Shown: positions 1 to 8,692, counted from the stretch's first letter. The stretch is DNA of 64,000 nt from JBGAHD01 sp044226395 (GCA_044226395.1 JBGAHD010000001.1:1240001-1304000); one strand, 5' to 3'. A program made the numbers and translations. The notes: a model not told the origin generated them from the letters alone.

Positions 1-1136
1 AAGTCTTCGCAGAAGGTCAGATCATCGCGCTCGCCATAGATGCGGCGCGCTTCGTGCGCGGCCTCGGGATCGAAGGCGCGCACCTTGGCGCCGGCGCGCG
101 TGAGCTGATCGATCAGCACGCGCGAGGGCGCCTCGCGCATGTCATCGGTGTTGGGCTTGAACGCCAGGCCCCACATCGCCACCGTGCGGCCGGCGAGCTT
201 GCCTTGGTAGTGCGCGTTCAACAATTCGAACAAGCGGCTCTTCTGGCTTTGATTGACCGCCTCTACCGCTTGCAGGATGCGCGCGCCATAACCGAACTGA
301 CGCGCCGTGCGCTCGAGCGCCTGCACGTCCTTGGGGAAGCACGAACCGCCATAGCCCGCGCCGGGATAGATGAAGGAATAACCGATGCGCGGATCCGAGC
401 CGATGCCATGACGCACCAGTTCGATGTCGGCGCCCACGCGCTCGGCGATATTGGCCATCTCGTTCATGAAGCTGATCTTGGTCGCGAGCATGGCGTTGGC
501 CGCGTACTTGGTCAGCTCGGCCGAGCGCACGTCCATCAGCACGATGCGTTCGTGATTGCGGTTGAACGGGCCGTACAGGGTCTTGAGCAGTTCCACCGCG
601 CGGGTTGAATCCGAACCGATGACGATGCGATCGGGGCGCATGCAGTCCTTGACCGCGTCGCCCTCTTTCAGGAATTCGGGATTGCTGACCACGTCGAATT
701 CGACGCTGGCGCCACGCGCGCGCATCTGGCCCGAAATCGCCGCGCGCACTTTGTCGGCGGTGCCCACGGGCACGGTCGATTTGTTGACCACGACGGCGTA
801 GTGGGTCAGATGATCGCCCACCGTGCGCGCGACCGCGAGCACGTGCGACAGATCGGCGCTGCCGTCTTCGTCGGGCGGCGTGCCGACGGCGATGAAGACG
901 ATCTTGGCGTTCTTCAATGCCGCGGCGGCGTCGGTGGTGAAGTGCAGGCGGCCGGCGGCGCGATTGGCCGCGACCAGATCGTCGAGTCCGGGCTCGAAGA
1001 TCGGCACTTCGCCTTGATTGAGGCGCGCGACCTTGCCGGCGTCGATGTCGACGCAGGTGACGGTATTGCCGACTTCAGCGAGACAAGTGCCGGTGACCAG
1101 GCCGACATAGCCGGTACCGAAGATAGTGACTTGCAT
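1..1136 (-). CDS. ugd: UDP-glucose 6-dehydrogenase (3' end cut by window)
   Basis: Oxidises UDP-glucose to UDP-glucuronate with two NAD+, supplying exopolysaccharide or LPS precursors in the cytoplasm. The N-terminus carries the Rossmann motif IFGTGYVGLVTG, followed by VGTPPDEDGSADL. The catalytic cysteine sits in GYGGSCFPKD at about residue 266, and GLAFKPNTDDMREAPS marks the C-terminal UDP-binding domain. 378 codons are present; family members run about 430-450 residues, so some 60-70 C-terminal residues lie outside the window. The start (ATG at 1136) follows a GAGG Shine-Dalgarno. The identity is secure; only the end is missing. Confidence 0.95.
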   Translation of the reverse strand, partial: MQVTIFGTGYVGLVTGTCLAEVGNTVTCVDIDAGKVARLNQGEVPIFEPGLDDLVAANRAAGRLHFTTDAAAALKNAKIVFIAVGTPPDEDGSADLSHVLAVARTVGDHLTHYAVVVNKSTVPVGTADKVRAAISGQMRARGASVEFDVVSNPEFLKEGDAVKDCMRPDRIVIGSDSTRAVELLKTLYGPFNRNHERIVLMDVRSAELTKYAANAMLATKISFMNEMANIAERVGADIELVRHGIGSDPRIGYSFIYPGAGYGGSCFPKDVQALERTARQFGYGARILQAVEAVNQSQKSRLFELLNAHYQGKLAGRTVAMWGLAFKPNTDDMREAPSRVLIDQLTRAGAKVRAFDPEAAHEARRIYGERDDLTFCED

Positions 1137-1300
1137 GCGGGCATCCAACCTCGAAATGGGAATTGCGGTCGCGCGCGGCGCGGTCCGCGCGGGGTCGCGC
1201 GATCTCCGCGCCGTGGCGGGGCGGGTATTCTAGGCGGGGCGGTGCTTCGGCGCCAAAGGATGGGGCGAACGCCGGTCGCGGTTCGACCGGCGAGCGGGTC

Positions 1301-3148
1301 CTAGTTGGGGCTGGCCAGATCGCCACCGCGATCGGGATCGATCGGCAGTTCGTCGCTGCGCGGCTCGCCATCGTTGAGCGAGGGCGGGCCGGCGGCGATG
1401 ACCACGGGGCCCGAGCCGACCACGCGCGCGGCGGCGAAGACATCGAGCGGGCAGACCTGATCGCTGCGCGTGGCGAGGCGTCGCAGCACGACGGCGTCGA
1501 GTTGGTTCTCGGCCAGATCCTGACTGCGTTGCACGGCGCTGGGCAGTTGCTCGGCGGCCACGTCGCGCGTGGCCACGGCGAATTGCGCGCCGGCGGCGAC
1601 TTCGCCTTCGAGCTTGAGCACGTGCTTGGGATTGCGTTGGCCGGCGGCGTAGACCTCGAGCACGTAACCGTCGCGCGCGAGATCGATCTTGTTGCCCGTG
1701 GCATTGACCAGGGCGACGGCGCGCGGCGCGGGCTGGCCTTGTTCGGGCGGCGTCCACGCGCGATAGCCGGCGAGCAGCACGTCGACCGGCGTGATCGCGC
1801 AGCGCGGCGCGGCCGGGCTCTGACCGTCGGCGAGCACTTGCCAGGGCGTGGCGAACTGGAAGTTGTCCTCGGGCCGGCGATCGGCGTCGCAGGCCTGCGC
1901 TTCGCGCGCCAACTGCAGCGGCGCGGCGGCGAGCGGGCCCTGCCATTGGTCGAGGGGCTGCGTCTCGGGACGCACGCCACCAACGCTGTCGGCGGTGACC
2001 AGGCGGCGCTCGCCTTCGTCGTTCTGATCCTCGATCCATTGCTTGGCCGCCGGACCGAGACCATTGACCGTGCCCGCGACCGTGGCCTGGGCGCAATCGC
2101 AGCCATCGCGCGCGATGCCGCGACGCAGGACCACGGCCTCGCTCGGCGTGAGCAACTTGCTGGCCACGACTTGATCGGCGCGCTCGAGCCACGCGGGCTC
2201 GGCGCCACGACCGGCGACGACGTAGTACGCGCCGGGTTCGACGCGACCGGTCAGCGCGACGCGACGACCGGGATCGTTCGACTCGGGGAAATACAGATCG
2301 ACCTGATATTGCGCCGAGGCCAGATCGATCGCCTTGTCGGTGCCGTTGTAAAGCACCAGGGCGCGATCGTCGGCGCTGGCGAGATAAGACGACAGGCTCA
2401 AATCATCGTTGTCGGATTTCTTGTCGTCGTCGTTGTCGACGCAGCGACGTTCCTCGCGCGTGAGCGCGCCCGGATCGGTGGCGCCGGTCTGCCAGAGTTG
2501 CCCGAGTTGGAAGGCATCGTCGGCCGTGGCATCGCGCGCGCAGCGGCGTTCGGGCACGCGCACCAAGGATTCGCCGAGCGCGCCGGGACCGGTCGGCGCG
2601 CCGACTTGGCCGAGACTATCGACCACGGCTTCGGCGCGACGCGAGGCCAGCAAGGCCGCGGCGATGACATCGTCGGTACGTTCGGGCGCGGCGGTCACCG
2701 CGGCTTCGGCGCTGATCGCCGAGCAGCCACACAGGGCGGCGATCTGCAGCGGCTCGCGCCGTTGCTCGATGCGGATGCGGCGCTGCAAGCGCGATTGCGA
2801 CCAGATCGATTCGCTCGAACACGGGCAGCGACCACTGGCGGTCGCGCCTTGAACGATGTCGCCGGCGCGCGAGGGATCGACGCGAACGGCGGCGCCGACA
2901 CTGGCGCTCACCGCATCACAGGTGTTGTACGCGCGAATCACCGCCTGCACGCTGTGCGAGGCATCGTCGCCGGCGGCGATCAAGGCGCGAGTGGCGTCGG
3001 CGGGCGCGATGTTGGCGCGCGCGGCTTTCTCGGCATTGGCGCGGGTCGACGCGCCAACTTCGAACCATGCCGGCAGATCCTGCGCCGATGCCGCGAATCC
3101 CATCGCCATGAGCAGCACTCCGATCAGGAGCGAAGATCGCGCGCGCAT
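1301..3148 (-). CDS. Secreted protein with two lamin-tail-like modules
   Basis: A 615-residue protein with a signal peptide (cleavage near ASAQ, residue 22). Residues 25-230 are alanine-rich, with several cysteine pairs (RCPC, LCGC) and no family I recognise. An Asp/Lys-rich stretch near 238-249 leads into two similar modules (about 251-350 and 435-530). Each has a 'VLYN.TDKAIDLA' or 'ALVNATGNKIDLA' strand, then a 'L.G.V..GA.(Y/F).VA' strand, and ends in 'VVLRR', then 'VxGxGP'. This resembles the LTD/lamin-tail beta sandwich found in secreted bacterial proteins. The start has a GGGG-rich Shine-Dalgarno. It is probably periplasmic or extracellular; the function is unknown. Confidence 0.75.
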   Translation of the reverse strand: MRARSSLLIGVLLMAMGFAASAQDLPAWFEVGASTRANAEKAARANIAPADATRALIAAGDDASHSVQAVIRAYNTCDAVSASVGAAVRVDPSRAGDIVQGATASGRCPCSSESIWSQSRLQRRIRIEQRREPLQIAALCGCSAISAEAAVTAAPERTDDVIAAALLASRRAEAVVDSLGQVGAPTGPGALGESLVRVPERRCARDATADDAFQLGQLWQTGATDPGALTREERRCVDNDDDKKSDNDDLSLSSYLASADDRALVLYNGTDKAIDLASAQYQVDLYFPESNDPGRRVALTGRVEPGAYYVVAGRGAEPAWLERADQVVASKLLTPSEAVVLRRGIARDGCDCAQATVAGTVNGLGPAAKQWIEDQNDEGERRLVTADSVGGVRPETQPLDQWQGPLAAAPLQLAREAQACDADRRPEDNFQFATPWQVLADGQSPAAPRCAITPVDVLLAGYRAWTPPEQGQPAPRAVALVNATGNKIDLARDGYVLEVYAAGQRNPKHVLKLEGEVAAGAQFAVATRDVAAEQLPSAVQRSQDLAENQLDAVVLRRLATRSDQVCPLDVFAAARVVGSGPVVIAAGPPSLNDGEPRSDELPIDPDRGGDLASPN

Positions 3149-3180
3149 GAACCACCCCAGTTACTCAAGTCGTTGATGGC

Positions 3181-3186
3181 ATTCTA
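3181..3186 (-). promoter_or_regulatory. Possible -10 element for the lamin-tail protein gene
   Basis: The minus strand reads TAGAAT, placing a start site near 3174, about 26 bases before the ATG at 3148. No good -35 hexamer is visible at 16-18 bp. Confidence 0.3.
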
Positions 3187-3229
3187 GATGAGCGGTCCCG
3201 CAGGGGCCACCAAAGCCGTGGCTGGCGGT

Positions 3230-3235
3230 TAGACT
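3230..3235 (+). promoter_or_regulatory. TAGACT -10-like hexamer, possible leaderless start
   Basis: TAGACT ends six bases before the ATG at 3242, so the expected +1 coincides with the A of the start codon. There is no Shine-Dalgarno between them. The same geometry is seen at 40684, 54532 and 56073. Confidence 0.35.
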
Positions 3236-3241
3236 GACACG

Positions 3242-4363
3242 ATGTTTGACCCCTCGAAACCCGCCGTCGCGGCGCCGCTGGACGACGACACGCGCCGCTT
3301 TTTTGGCAGGCTCGCGCGCGCCACGGGGGCGTGGGACACGCCAGCGCTGGCGCGCGTGGGCGAACACATCGAGGTGCTCGGGGCCCACGGCCTGCTGCCG
3401 CTGTTCGGCGCGCGGTTGCGCGCGGCGGGCGGTTTTTCCGGGCCGGTCGCCGAGCGCGTGATCGCCGCGCATCTGAATCTGGTGGCGCGCGAACTCACCG
3501 GCGCCGAGGCACTCGAACACGCCCTGCCCGCCTTGATCGACGCCGGCATTCGTGTGCTGGTGTGCAAGGGCGAGGCGCTCGCGGCCCAGGTCTACGAAGG
3601 ACCCGGTCGGCGCGAGCGCGGCGATGTCGATGCCTGGGTGGCCGAGGGTGATTTCGAACGCGCTTGCGAAGTGTTGCGGTCACGCGGCTTCGTCGCGCGG
3701 GTCAGCGCGCATGGTCGTTGGGTGCAGACAGAGTGTTCGTTCGTGCATCCGCGCTGGCCGCAGTGGTGGATTGATCTGCATCGACAACCTTTCGGTCAGG
3801 GCGCGCTCGATGCGGCCTTCGACTTCGACGCGATGCATACGCGTGGCGAGGCGCATGGCGCCAGCGGCGCGCGGCGTCTCGACCCCGCCGACGCGATGCT
3901 GTTCGCCGCCGCGCATCGCATCGCGCATCATCCGCGCGAACGCGATCGCTTGCTGTGGTTGCTCGATTTCGATCGGATGGCGCGGCAGTTTCCGCAAGCG
4001 CCGGCGATCGCGCTGCAACGCGCGAAGGACGCGCGCATGGGCGCCTTGCTGCTGGATGCCTTGGCCTCGACCGCGCGCGATTTCGACACGCCCTTGGTCG
4101 GAATCGATCTCGCCGAGCGCGAGCGCTTGATGAAAACCGAATGGAGCGCGCGCTTGCTCGAGGACCTGCCGCCCATGCGACGCGCGTGGTTCGATTTTCG
4201 AAGTTTGCATGGCGTGGCGGCGCGCGTGGGATTCATCGGCGAGCACGTGTTGCCGAGCTTCGCTTACTTGCGCGAGCGATTTCCGCGCTGGCCGCGCTGG
4301 GCCTTGCCGCTCGCTTATCCGTGGCGCGCGATCGCGGGCCTGTGGCGCGCATTGCGCGGGTGA
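3242..4363 (+). CDS. Nucleotidyltransferase-fold family protein
   Basis: A 373-residue cytoplasmic protein of the 'uncharacterised nucleotidyltransferase' type (NTP_transf_5-like). The diagnostic block is VLVCKGEALAAQVYEGPG followed by RRERGDVDAWV, a degenerate Pol-beta nucleotidyltransferase core with paired acidic residues. 'WWIDLHRQPFG' and 'DPADAMLFAAAHRIAHH' are further typical blocks. Relatives are often found in polysaccharide or peptide-modification loci, but here it stands alone between convergent or divergent neighbours. The substrate is unknown. It may be translated from a leaderless transcript. Confidence 0.75.
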   Translation: MFDPSKPAVAAPLDDDTRRFFGRLARATGAWDTPALARVGEHIEVLGAHGLLPLFGARLRAAGGFSGPVAERVIAAHLNLVARELTGAEALEHALPALIDAGIRVLVCKGEALAAQVYEGPGRRERGDVDAWVAEGDFERACEVLRSRGFVARVSAHGRWVQTECSFVHPRWPQWWIDLHRQPFGQGALDAAFDFDAMHTRGEAHGASGARRLDPADAMLFAAAHRIAHHPRERDRLLWLLDFDRMARQFPQAPAIALQRAKDARMGALLLDALASTARDFDTPLVGIDLAERERLMKTEWSARLLEDLPPMRRAWFDFRSLHGVAARVGFIGEHVLPSFAYLRERFPRWPRWALPLAYPWRAIAGLWRALRG

Positions 4364-4412
4364 TCGACGCGCGTTGGCGCGATTCTTCGGCGCGATGACT
4401 CACGCGCGAAAA

Positions 4413-4441
4413 AAAAGGCCGCGCGAAACGCGCGGCCTTTT
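4413..4441. terminator. Bidirectional intrinsic terminator
   Basis: A 13-bp perfect stem (AAAAGGCCGCGCG with its complement, AAA loop) lies between convergent genes. The A-run on one side and T-run on the other serve both strands. Confidence 0.85.
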
Positions 4442-4471
4442 CTCATCGCGGCGACCTGATGGTCGCGCGGA

Positions 4472-5176
4472 TTACTTGACGATTTCGACCAGCTCGACTT
4501 CGAACACCAGCGTGGCGTTCGGGCCAATCGGGCCGCCCGGCGTGCCGCGCTCGCCGTAGCCCAGCGAGGACGGGATGAACAGCTTGTACTTGCTGCCCAC
4601 GGTCATCAGCTGCAGCGCTTCGGTCCAGCCCGGGATCACGCCGTTGAGCGCGAACTGCGCCGGCTGGCCGCGATCGTAGGAGCTGTCGAACTTGGTGCCG
4701 TCGATCAGGGTGCCGAGGTACTGCACCTTGACCTGGTCGTTCGGGCCCGGCTTCGGACCGGTGCCTTCCTTGATGACCGTGTACTGCAGGCCCGAGGCCG
4801 TGGTCTTCACGCCCGGCTTGCTCTTGTTGTCGGCCAGGAACTTCTCGCCCTCGGCCTTGTTCTTCTCGGCCGCGGCCTTGGCCTTCTCGGCCTGCTGGGC
4901 TTGCAGCTTGCGCACGAATTCCTGACGGACCGCGAGCTGTTCCTCGTTGCTCAGCAACAGCTTGCCGCCCTTGACCGAGGTTTCCAGCGCCTGGATCACG
5001 ATCGCCAGATCGACGTCGTCCTTGATCTGCTGGATGCCATTGGCGAGGTCCATGCCGACCATGTAGCTGACCTTCTCGCGTTCGGTGGACAGCTTGTCCA
5101 CCGCTCCGGCCATCGGAGCGACGAGGGCCGAAGCGACGGCTGCGGCGGCGATCGAAACGCGTGCGAACTGATTCAT
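4472..5176 (-). CDS. FKBP-type peptidyl-prolyl isomerase, exported (Mip/FkpA-like)
   Basis: A periplasmic proline isomerase and chaperone of 234 residues. The signal peptide ends at AGA (about residue 25). An N-terminal helical dimerisation domain (about 28-120, ending in a KAKAAAEKNKAEGE helix) is followed by the FKBP domain. That domain carries VKVQYLGTLIDGTKFDSSYD, VIPGWTEALQLM, IPSSLGYGERG and the terminal ATLVFEVELVEI. The reading frame is open much further upstream, but the ATG at 5176 has an AGGAG Shine-Dalgarno and begins the signal peptide, so I use it. It converges on the nucleotidyltransferase-fold gene with a shared terminator. Confidence 0.93.
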   Translation of the reverse strand: MNQFARVSIAAAAVASALVAPMAGAVDKLSTEREKVSYMVGMDLANGIQQIKDDVDLAIVIQALETSVKGGKLLLSNEEQLAVRQEFVRKLQAQQAEKAKAAAEKNKAEGEKFLADNKSKPGVKTTASGLQYTVIKEGTGPKPGPNDQVKVQYLGTLIDGTKFDSSYDRGQPAQFALNGVIPGWTEALQLMTVGSKYKLFIPSSLGYGERGTPGGPIGPNATLVFEVELVEIVK

Positions 5177-5365
5177 GGATGCTCCTGAGTGAATGTGTCC
5201 CGGGTCGTGGCCGTGCCCGATCCGGAGGCAAAAGGCCGCGTATTGTCGCGGCGCCCGGCCGGCAACGCAAACGGCACGAGGTGCGCAGACATCGCTCCGC
5301 GTCGCGAGTTCCCCGGACCAGCCGTCCGATCTCCGTGCCCGAGCGCGCGCGGCCGCGCAAGCGCC

Positions 5366-5371
5366 TATAAT
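5366..5371 (+). promoter_or_regulatory. TATAAT -10 box for the first sat gene
   Basis: Perfect TATAAT followed by CCCGG; the predicted +1 is near 5378, 24 bases before the ATG. The same TATAATCCCGG string precedes sucA. No -35 close to consensus is visible. Confidence 0.5.
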
Positions 5372-5401
5372 CCCGGCTCTTTTTCCCCCACCGGACTCCG
5401 A

Positions 5402-7120
5402 ATGACAGCCCTGATCGCGCCGCATGGCGGCCGTCTGGTCGATCTGATGATCGGCCCCGACGCGCGCGCCGAGCTCAAGCAACGCCTGCCGGCCCTGCCC
5501 GCCTGGGACCTGACGCCGCGCCAGACCTGCGACCTGGAGCTGCTGCTGACCGGCGCGTTTTCGCCGCTCGAAGGCTTTCTCGCGCAGGCCGACTACGACC
5601 GCGTGGTCAGCGAACTGCGCCTGAGTTCGGGCGTGGTCTGGCCGATGCCGATCACGCTCGACGTGCCGGCCGAACTGGCCGCGCGCGCGGTCGCCGCCGG
5701 TGGCCTGGCCCTGCGCGATGCCGAGGGCGTGACGCTCGCCGTGCTCGACGCGCCCAGCGCCTACGTGCCTGATCGCCAACGCGAAGCGGCGCAAGTCTTC
5801 GGCACCACCGATGACACGCACCCCGGCGTGCGTCATCTGCTCACCGTCGCGCACGACACCTATCTCGGCGGTCGCGTGCGGGGATTGGAATTGCCACGTC
5901 ACTACGACTTCGCGCATCTGCGCGAGACGCCGGCGGAAATGCGCGCGCGTTTCGCCAAGCTCGGCTGGACCCGCGTGGTCGCCTTCCAGACGCGCAATCC
6001 CATGCATCGCGCGCATCAGGAGCTGACCTTCCGCGCGGCGCAGCAAGCCAATGCGAGTCTGCTGATCCATCCCGTGGTTGGCCTGACCAAGCCCGGCGAC
6101 ATCGATCACTACACGCGCGTGCGCTGCTACGAGCGCGTGCTGCGTCGCTATCCCGAGCGCACCACGGCGCTGTCGCTGCTCAATCTCGCCATGCGCATGG
6201 GCGGTCCGCGCGAAGCGTTGTGGCATGCGCTGGTGCGCAAGAATCACGGCTGCTCGCACTTCATCGTCGGTCGCGATCACGCCGGCCCGGGCAATGGTCG
6301 CGATGGCAAGCCGTTCTATGGTCCGTATGACGCGCAGACCCTGGTCAAGCGTTTCGCCGACGAGATCGGCGTGACCATGGTGCCGTTCGAGGAAATGATC
6401 TACGTCGCCGAGCGCGCGCAGTACATGACCGCGAGCGAAGTAGCGCCGGGCGAGACCGTGCTCAATATCTCGGGCACCGAACTGCGTCGTCGCTTGCAGG
6501 AAGGCCTGGAAATCCCCGAGTGGTTCACCTTCCCCGAGGTCGCGGAGGAACTGCGCCGCAGTCATCCGCCGCGGCATCGTCAGGGCTTCACGGTGTTCTT
6601 CACCGGCTTGTCGGGCGCGGGCAAATCGACCATCGCCAATGCGCTGCTGGTGTGCCTGCTCGAACACGGCGGACGCCCCGTGACCCTGCTCGATGGCGAC
6701 GTGGTGCGCAAGCATCTGTCGAGCGAGCTGGGCTTTTCGCGCGAGCATCGCGACCTCAACGTCAACCGCATCGGCTACGTCGCCAGCGAGATCACCAAGA
6801 ACGGCGGCGTGGCGATCTGCGCGCCGATCGCGCCCTATGCGCGTGCTCGCGCGCAGGTGCGCGAGATGATCAGCCAGCACGGCGTGTTCATCGAAGTGCA
6901 CGTGTCGACCTCGCTCGCCGTGTGCGAGTCACGCGATCGCAAGGGCCTCTACGCGCTGGCGCGCGCCGGCAAGATCAAGGAATTCACCGGCATCAGTGAT
7001 CCCTACGAGGTGCCGGAGAAGCCCGAGTTGTCGATCGACGCGGGCGAATGCACGCCGGCGGAAGCGGTGCAGCGCATCTTGGTCGCGCTCGAAGGCATGG
7101 GCTTGTTGCGCGCGCCCTGA
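5402..7120 (+). CDS. sat: ATP sulfurylase-APS kinase fusion, copy 1
   Basis: A bifunctional enzyme of 572 residues. The N-terminal Sat-type ATP sulfurylase makes APS from sulfate and ATP, and the C-terminal APS kinase converts APS to PAPS. Visible motifs are QTRNP (196-200) with MHRAH, GRDHAGPGN, then the kinase P-loop GLSGAGKST (402-410), DGDVVRKHLS and KGLYALARAGKIKEFTG. Both halves look catalytically intact. The ATG at 5402 was chosen because homology begins there; the open frame extends upstream to 5189 without resemblance. The gene stands alone, between a convergent gpx gene and the divergent FKBP gene, unlike the paralogue in the cys locus. Its separate promoter suggests separate regulation. 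Confidence 0.93.
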   Translation: MTALIAPHGGRLVDLMIGPDARAELKQRLPALPAWDLTPRQTCDLELLLTGAFSPLEGFLAQADYDRVVSELRLSSGVVWPMPITLDVPAELAARAVAAGGLALRDAEGVTLAVLDAPSAYVPDRQREAAQVFGTTDDTHPGVRHLLTVAHDTYLGGRVRGLELPRHYDFAHLRETPAEMRARFAKLGWTRVVAFQTRNPMHRAHQELTFRAAQQANASLLIHPVVGLTKPGDIDHYTRVRCYERVLRRYPERTTALSLLNLAMRMGGPREALWHALVRKNHGCSHFIVGRDHAGPGNGRDGKPFYGPYDAQTLVKRFADEIGVTMVPFEEMIYVAERAQYMTASEVAPGETVLNISGTELRRRLQEGLEIPEWFTFPEVAEELRRSHPPRHRQGFTVFFTGLSGAGKSTIANALLVCLLEHGGRPVTLLDGDVVRKHLSSELGFSREHRDLNVNRIGYVASEITKNGGVAICAPIAPYARARAQVREMISQHGVFIEVHVSTSLAVCESRDRKGLYALARAGKIKEFTGISDPYEVPEKPELSIDAGECTPAEAVQRILVALEGMGLLRAP

Positions 7121-7139
7121 CGCACCGCGCGCGCCAACG

Positions 7140-7169
7140 AAAAAGGCCGGGCATTCGCCCGGCCTTTTT
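7140..7169. terminator. Bidirectional intrinsic terminator
   Basis: AAAAAGGCCGGGC and its perfect complement flank a four-base ATTC loop between the converging sat and glutathione peroxidase genes. Confidence 0.85.
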
Positions 7170-7202
7170 GCTTTCAGCGATGACGCGTCGTCGCGTCGCG
7201 AA

Positions 7203-7790
7203 TCACGGCGAACCGGTCGTCGCGGGCTTGGCTTCCGTCTCCGGCGCCTTTTCGTTGAGCGCGCGTTCGAGCGCCGCGAGCAACTGCGGATCATCGGGCT
7301 TGGTGCGGCTGCCGAAATTGGCGATGACCTTGCCCTCGCGACTGATCAGGTATTTGTGGAAGTTCCAGCGCGGATACTGGCCACCGGCTTCCTGCGCCAA
7401 CGCTTCGTAAAGCGCGTCGCCGCCGCTGGTGACGTGCACCTTCTCGAACATCGGGAACTTCACGCCATACGTGAGCGTGCAGAATTCCTTGATCTGATCT
7501 TCCGTGCCCGGCTCCTGATTCATGAAGTCGTTGGACGGAAAGCCCACGACCGCGAAGCCGCGATCGGCGTACTTCTGATGCATCGCTTCCAGCGCCTCGT
7601 ACTGCGGCGTGAAGCCGCACTTCGACGCGGTGTTGACCACCAAGAGCACCTTGCCCTCGAACAACGAGCAGAGGTTGACCTTTTCCTTGCCGGCCAGGGG
7701 GCGGTACTCGCGATTGAGCAGGTCGCTGCACGCCATCGACAGCCCCGGAACGGCCAACAGGGCGACCGCCAGCCAAGTCTTGATACGCAT
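7203..7790 (-). CDS. Glutathione peroxidase-family protein, exported
   Basis: A thiol peroxidase of 195 residues with an N-terminal signal peptide (cleavage after LSMA, residue 20), so probably periplasmic. The catalytic tetrad is present: Cys58 in NTASKCGFTPQY, Gln92 in GFPSNDFMNQEPG, and Trp142/Asn143 in RWNFHKYL. Cys104 (EFCTLTYG) is placed like the resolving cysteine of thioredoxin-dependent members, so the physiological reductant may be thioredoxin rather than glutathione. A cysteine directly follows the cleavage site, but the preceding residues are not a good lipobox. A C-terminal EAKPATTGSP tail is unstructured. Confidence 0.9.
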   Translation of the reverse strand: MRIKTWLAVALLAVPGLSMACSDLLNREYRPLAGKEKVNLCSLFEGKVLLVVNTASKCGFTPQYEALEAMHQKYADRGFAVVGFPSNDFMNQEPGTEDQIKEFCTLTYGVKFPMFEKVHVTSGGDALYEALAQEAGGQYPRWNFHKYLISREGKVIANFGSRTKPDDPQLLAALERALNEKAPETEAKPATTGSP

Positions 7791-7894
7791 CTGGGTTCTC
7801 TCCTGATTACCTTGAAATCAATAACAAACCACTGACAGGCCACGGATTTTACGGATCCGACGCATGCGCCCGGTGAAATTCTCGCGCGCCACCG

Positions 7895-7922
7895 TTGACA
7901 GGTCGAAAACTGGTGTTATAGT
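7895..7922 (+). promoter_or_regulatory. Sigma70 promoter of the YtrA-type operon
   Basis: TTGACA (7895-7900) and TATAGT (7917-7922) are separated by 16 bp, the strongest housekeeping promoter match in the window. Its -10 lies inside the palindrome described next. Confidence 0.8.
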
Positions 7923-7934
7923 TGACTACAACAC
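7913..7934 (+). promoter_or_regulatory. Near-perfect 22-bp palindrome, likely YtrA-family operator
   Basis: GTGTT-A-TAGT and ACTA-C-AACAC face each other around a TG centre, with mismatches at only four positions (two symmetric pairs). The site overlaps the -10 and the start point, an ideal repressor position. Extended outward it reads GGTG-N16-CACT, close to the GGTG-N16-CACC form I recall for a Xanthomonas YtrA-type regulator. The regulator gene is second in the operon. Confidence 0.65.
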
Positions 7935-7968
7935 TACTTGATCGCAGCACCAACGAACGGAGTCCCGC

Positions 7969-8313
7969 ATGAAGCGCTTCCACACCATCAGCCTGCTCAG
8001 CGCCGCCGCCGTCATCCTGATGGGCCTGGGCATTCGCGCCGTTCCGGCCGATGCCGCCGACCCCGTGGCGTATGCGCAGATCATCAGCGCCACTCATAGC
8101 ACGCGCGCTGGCGCCACGCTCCTGCCGGTGGTCGAGGTCCGCGGCGAAGCGCCGGTGGACGCGAGCACCGATCCCCGCAATCTGATGACCGAGCCCGTCG
8201 TCGGCGGCGAAGCCGGTTCGGTCATCGCCGGACGTGTCAGCGCCAGCGTCAAGCGCATGCGCCTGACCGTGCCCTTCTATGTGTTCGGCCGCGCCGGCCG
8301 GGCCGCGGAATAG
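7969..8313 (+). CDS. Small exported protein heading the YtrA-type operon
   Basis: A 114-residue protein with a clear signal peptide (hydrophobic 8-24, cleavage after ADA near residue 29). The mature part is about 85 residues, with LLPVVEVRGEAP near the middle and no cysteines, repeats or motif I recognise. It is first in an operon with a YtrA-type repressor and an ABC transporter, four bases before the regulator gene, which suggests a periplasmic accessory role such as substrate or signal binding. That role is inference only. Confidence 0.65.
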   Translation: MKRFHTISLLSAAAVILMGLGIRAVPADAADPVAYAQIISATHSTRAGATLLPVVEVRGEAPVDASTDPRNLMTEPVVGGEAGSVIAGRVSASVKRMRLTVPFYVFGRAGRAAE

Positions 8314-8317
8314 GCTT

Positions 8318-8692
8318 ATGACCGTCAACTGGAACGACAACACACCGATCTACCGTCAGCTGCGCGACCGCGTGGTCGCGATGATTCTCGACGGCGTGCT
8401 CAAGCCCGGCGACGCCCTGCCTTCGGTCAGGCAAGTCGCCGCGGATTTTCAACTCAACCCGATCACCGTTTCCAAGGCCTATCAGGAACTGGTGGACGAG
8501 CAATTGGTGGACAAACGACGAGGACTGGGGATGTACGTCACCGAAGGGGCACGCGAGCAACTGCTCGCCAGCGAGCGCGAACGATTCCTGCGCGAGGAAT
8601 GGCCGGAACTGCGTGAACGTCTCAAGCGCCTGGGCCTGGACGTGGACGTCCTGCTCAAGGCCGAAACGCCGGCCAAGGGAGTGCTGTCGTGA
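8318..8692 (+). CDS. GntR-family transcriptional regulator, YtrA subfamily
   Basis: A 124-residue regulator with a complete GntR winged helix-turn-helix (IYRQLRDRVVAMILDGVLKP, then LPSVRQVAADFQLNPITVSK). After it comes only a short helical tail for dimerisation and no large effector domain, which is characteristic of YtrA. Such proteins repress their own operon, often derepressed by cell-wall-active compounds. The ATG at 8318 lies four bases after the stop of the preceding gene. It likely binds the palindrome at 7913-7934. Confidence 0.9.
   Translation: MTVNWNDNTPIYRQLRDRVVAMILDGVLKPGDALPSVRQVAADFQLNPITVSKAYQELVDEQLVDKRRGLGMYVTEGAREQLLASERERFLREEWPELRERLKRLGLDVDVLLKAETPAKGVLS

Noticed and set aside
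5177..6901. 575-codon upstream extension of the FKBP frame
   Set aside because: It lies antisense to the first sat gene; a signal peptide and Shine-Dalgarno at 5176 mark the real start.
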